A stretch of 21,504 nt of DNA from Chara braunii (taxonomy: Eukaryota > Streptophyta > Charophyceae > Charales > Characeae), in assembly GCA_003427395.1 (NCBI GenBank), contig BFEA01000018.1, positions 4,187,436 to 4,208,939 of the forward strand. The letters run 5' to 3'. The number at the start of each line of letters is the position of its first letter. The first letter of the stretch is position 1. Shown here piece by piece: positions 18,296-21,504 of this stretch. The notes under the pieces were generated by a model. The model did not search any database, was not told the DNA's origin, and saw only the letters and a list, made by a program, of their open reading frames with translations. Made by a program: the position numbers and the translations under genes.

Positions 18296-18383
18296 GTAGG
18301 TAGGTTGACTTTGTAGAGCAAACCGGTATTGTCTGATAAGTTTGAATGAAGTAGATAGGTAGGTTGAGTCTTTGGAGCAAACC
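18296..18383. repeat. Imperfect duplication, offset about 58 bp
   Basis: TAGGTAGGTTGA..TTTG..GAGCAAACC occurs at 18296-18324 and 18354-18383, with a short (TAGG)n run at the first. Confidence 0.65.
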
Positions 18384-18642
18384 CTACGTTGCAGTGGTTG
18401 CACGGACACAGTGGCAGGCTCTTGTTAAACAACCTGGCTAGCGCCAAGGACTGGTACTGACCAGCCTGCAGTCATCTCTTTGAGACGCAGACTGAAGGTG
18501 GCAAAAGCAAGTGGATAAGTCCTCTTAAGTGTCGAGGGTTGTAGAGATCATAGAGCCCGGCTGTAGACCAGTTGAGCAACACTTGCCGGCCTTCTCATCC
18601 TGTTTGCGACGCTGGCTTCGGATCACTGAAAGTGCTGGGGAT

Positions 18643-18739
18643 TGGTAGTTATCTTGGCCAGAGCAGGGGGGTGCTTGTAACCTATTAACCAGTGAACTGG
18701 CAAATGGTAGTTATACTGGCCAGAGCAGGGGGTGCTTGT
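18643..18739. repeat. Direct duplication, offset 62 bp
   Basis: TGGTAGTTAT..TGGCCAGAGCAGGGGG..TGCTTGT occurs at 18643-18678 and 18705-18739. The 24-base spacer at 18681-18704 recurs at 19682-19705 with one difference. Confidence 0.85.
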
Positions 18740-19858
18740 GCAAGGAAGATGAGCGATAGCGAACTTCAGAAATCAAACAGCATCATACACATGAGACCAG
18801 ATAGTCGTGACCTCGAACCAATAGCAGAATTGCATCACGAGTTCCACCAAATAAGAGCACCGCAAAAGCTCATAATTGACAATGCTGGAATAGTCTCATC
18901 TTCATCAACGAAGAACCAATGTCGATATCCTATCTGGCGCTCAGCGCCCAGACTACAGATGGCAGATCCTATCTAGCCTATCTACAATGCCGCTGATGAC
19001 GTCAACAGCTCCCCTAAGTACGAGCCGATCTGGGACAATGCCGTTCGCCTCAAGCACCAGGTATGTCTCTCGTATCCCAACTCACAGATGCCACATGCAC
19101 CCAAGAACCACCATGCGCCCCATCCAGCATACAGCAGCGCAGCTCGGCTATGGCTGGCTGCTCCTTCCAGCTCGCCCGTGAGCGCGTGAGCGCTGGCCAG
19201 CGTTAGCGCAGCAGCGCTTGTGCAGCATGCAGCCAGTGCCCGAATGCCAAATGCGTGGGCAGGCACTTTCCTAAATGGAAGTGGCCTGCCTGCTTGCGTG
19301 CAGCCTGGCTGCGCTGGGCCCCTGCCCAGAAACTTCCGGTAGGCCCCAGAGAGGCTGAGCCCCAAGTCAAACAAATCAGGCCCTGGGCCTGTGGTGGTTG
19401 CCCGTGTCCGACTGCCCGCGGCCTGTGTTCGGTCCACGATGTGAATCTGGCCCAGGGCCTCGGTTACATTCGTAAGAGGCTGCCTGAGCCTGGGCGCTCT
19501 CAACCAACTGGTGCTGCGCAGCTGCCTGATTTTACCCAGTTGTGTGGTGACCCCAAAAATAGGCCTGTAGGTCCTGGGTTGAGCCTGCCTTCACTTAGGG
19601 CGGCGGACTGCACAGAAAATAGGGCCCAGTAGGGAAGATCGAGGCGTTGACTCTTGAGCCTCGCATTTGTAAAACAACACTCCTATTAACCAGCGAACTG
19701 GCAAACCAGCATGTGGTACTCCATTGGTTAAAAAAGTGAGGTGTGTAAACAAAGTTGGTCAGTCTAGCAGAGAGTTGAGCAAAAATATAGGTGAACAGGT
19801 GCCTTAAGCTGCTGATTGAAGTAGGAGAGCGCAGGGGAAATCAAACATCGTATTGAAG
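18740..19858. other. Gene-free stretch, GC-rich in the middle
   Basis: From about 19130 to 19520 the sequence is GC-rich with repeated GCGCTGG, CAGC and GGGCCTG words. Frames are open on both strands (18982-19503 minus, 19255-19632 plus), as expected of GC-rich DNA. A frame at 18692-18976 has a segment, APQKLIIDNAG, faintly like a retroelement integrase, but too weak to call. Confidence 0.45.
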
Positions 19859-19936
19859 TAGAACTAAGTAGTAAGATGCTGAAGCGCTCGATCTAAAATA
19901 GAACCAAGTAGTGAGACACCGAAGCACTCAATCTCT
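19859..19936. repeat. Tandem duplication, period 40 bp
   Basis: TAGAACTAAGTAGTAAGATG and TAGAACCAAGTAGTGAGACA start two adjacent units that both end in GAAGC.CTC.ATCT. The array abuts the reverse transcriptase remnant. Confidence 0.8.
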
Positions 19937-20311
19937 AGGATGTCTCCAACAGGATTGGAGGAGTTGTGCAAACAGCCATACACACTTGTAGATAAGGGGT
20001 GGATTAATCTTAGCTGGTCGCCATGGGGCCCACCCGTTTTGTTTGTTCGTGAGGAGGGAGAGCCAGGGTTATGTATCGACTATGCAGTTCAAATGCCAAT
20101 ATCATGAAGAATGCAGAACCACAGTTATCCACAGTTCAAATGCATATCGATGGCTTGGTAGAGTGCATGCAAGGATGGAAGAACTTTCCCATGACTGATT
20201 TTAAGTCAGGGTATGACCAAATTTACATTGCTAAATAGGACCAACCCAAGACTGCATTTTGGACTAGATAAGCTCAATGTGATGCCTTTTGGACTTGAAC
20301 CGCCCAAACTT
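19937..20311 (+). pseudogene. Decayed Ty3-type reverse transcriptase fragment
   Basis: The fragment corresponds to the N-terminal part of a Ty3/Gypsy reverse transcriptase, which copies element RNA into DNA. Recognisable blocks in order are RMSPTGLEELCKQ, DKGWINLSWSPWGPPVLFV (about 19991-20047), CIDY, then, after a one-base loss near 20100, TDFKSGYDQIYIA (motif A with the first catalytic aspartate, about 20190-20235), QPKTAFWTR and, in a third frame, VMPFGLEPP (about 20278-20304). In-frame stops follow YIAK and WTR. The YxDD catalytic block, RNase H and integrase are absent. It is a truncated, inactive relic, unrelated in position to the gag-only element upstream. Confidence 0.85.
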
Positions 20312-20563
20312 GGCCCAACTATCAGCCGCGGGAAAAAGTGGAGTAGAAATGTTTTTAGTTGGATGAATTTGGGCGCTCCTGTAGTGGCCCGTACGTTTCC
20401 TAAAATTGTTGCTTGTTAACGGGCACGACTTTAGGAAGTACTGGTGGTTTAAGAATGCCCCTGCTATTTCCGAACGTTGTATGGGTGATGTGTTTGGAGA
20501 CTGGCTTGACAGGACATCTTAGTGATTAGCAACATTTAGAAGGGCATTAGGAGCATCTGGGTA
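20312..20563. other. Gene-free stretch with one dispersed 15-mer copy
   Basis: No gene. GTACTGGTGGTTTAA lies at 20438-20452. Confidence 0.5.
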
Positions 20564-20627
20564 AAGGCCTCTAGAAGGTTCAGATGAAATTAGCTAAGGC
20601 CTCTAGAAGGTTCAGATGAAATTAGCT
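20564..20627. repeat. 32-bp perfect tandem duplication
   Basis: Units 20564-20595 and 20596-20627, beginning AAGGCCTCTAGAAGG, are identical. Confidence 0.95.
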
Positions 20628-21504
20628 TCCCTAAGAATTGGGAATGGGCCATGCAGCAAGTGCTGCACCATGGCCACAGTATCGGTGCAGATGGAGTACA
20701 ATCTATTCCTTATGAGACTCCCTCCTAACCTTCCCCTCTCGTTATTTCTCCCTGGCGCATCCCTACTCCAACCACGGTCCTACGTCAGTTTTTAACTTTT
20801 TAGTTTTTACCACTAAGGACTATTTCCCTCCTACCATCCAAGTGGGGGTGACCTGACTGGACAGCGGTTGTAGGCACCAAGGCTAAGCAGGACCTCCTCG
20901 GCTCAGTGCTGATTGACACTTAGGCGGACAAGCCCAGTCGTATGGGTACTTCGAGCGCAAGGCGTAGACGTTTTAACACGAGTCCCATAGGTGGACCCAT
21001 TCCTCTCCCCCAAGCCCACCCAGGCTCCCCAGTGTGTGAAGGAAGCTGAACCCTAGACTGTACCCTAGACATCACAGGCAGTGATGGCCCTCCCTAAGCC
21101 ACGGTCTGACCCGTGACGTCCCCTGCCTCTAGATAACCCGGATCTACCCACCTAGCACAGCTATTATCGATTGTTTTGATTGTGTTTAGTTGTATGTAAT
21201 TGTTGTGTGTACTGTTTGTTGTACTTGTGATCTATAGGCTCTAGCTATTATCTAGAGGTCGTACATATAGACGCCCCCCTAGACCCCTGTGGTCACTTTG
21301 TTGCGCTTGTAGTACTGTTGTTCCAATCGTTGTCCGTTATAATGTCATATGGAGGTTCCCTAGCCTCTATCATTGACGGGTCTGCGGCCACCATCCATCC
21401 CCTTACCTCGGTCGTCACCTAGACCTCTCCAGCCGTCGTGTTGCAAGTTGTCATCACCCAGAGCAGCCTATCCGTAAGACAGCCCCTACTGCAGGCTCCT
21501 CTCC
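20628..21504. other. Gene-free stretch to the window end
   Basis: No open frame of note, RNA gene or repeat recognised. A TATA-like ACATATAG lies near 21264. The area could belong to an LTR whose partner lies outside the window, but nothing in the window shows this. Confidence 0.45.

Noticed and set aside
18692-18976. Frame with a faint integrase-like segment
   Set aside because: Only one short block (APQKLIIDNAG) looks familiar. No zinc-binding HHCC or full DDE pattern is visible.
18982-19632. Overlapping frames of 173 and 125 codons on opposite strands
   Set aside because: The GC-rich sequence leaves several frames open; no family is recognised on either strand.
1-21504. CRISPR arrays, bacterial operons or phage genes
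   Set aside because: No regularly spaced direct repeats with unique spacers, no ribosome-binding sites or compact gene order. The content is eukaryotic repeat DNA.

Overview
The window reads as repeat-rich nuclear DNA of a eukaryote, most likely a streptophyte (land plant or charophyte-type alga with a large genome). The reasons are a Ty3-type LTR retrotransposon, Pol III-type repeats (tRNA-like and 5S-like), long CT/GA and tetranucleotide microsatellites, no bacterial gene layout, and a short piece that translates as plant-type mitochondrial ATP6. The species is an inference, not a reading. I find no intact host gene. Nearly all open frames are short and overlap repeats.

Layout. 1-1330: a minus-strand tRNA-like repeat head, an A-rich tract, a small hairpin and a 166-bp tandem duplication. 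1416-8191: one LTR retrotransposon with LTRs of about 1.24 and 1.31 kb, flanked by ACTAG and inserted into the first unit of a short tandem repeat; the second, unoccupied unit (8217-8338) shows what the empty site looked like. Its interior has a tRNA-type primer-binding site, a long leader, one broken gag reading region and about 0.9 kb with no recognisable protease, reverse transcriptase, RNase H or integrase. The gag is broken by a 2-base frameshift and by about 122 bp of mitochondrial atp6-like sequence at 5033-5154. It looks like a non-autonomous, gag-only element.

8510-9202: a 5S rRNA-like segment on the minus strand, then two diverged copies of a tRNA-like repeat. 9203-14900: mostly featureless sequence with several local tandem duplications, microsatellites, a decayed tandem array around 12.3-12.7 kb and a G-rich tract. 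14918-15766: a fold-back structure of two long inverted arms carrying (GTTT)n tracts, with an extra internal duplication in the right arm. 15903-16642: a stretch that looks like decayed exons of an unrecognised gene. 16375-19936: microsatellites and short duplications. 19937-20311: a decayed Ty3-type reverse transcriptase fragment. The rest to 21504 holds no gene that I can support.

The most notable points are the mitochondrial atp6 fragment inside a retrotransposon gag, the gag-only element with its built-in empty-site reference, the fold-back element, the 5S-like segment, and a 15-base motif found four times exactly on both strands.
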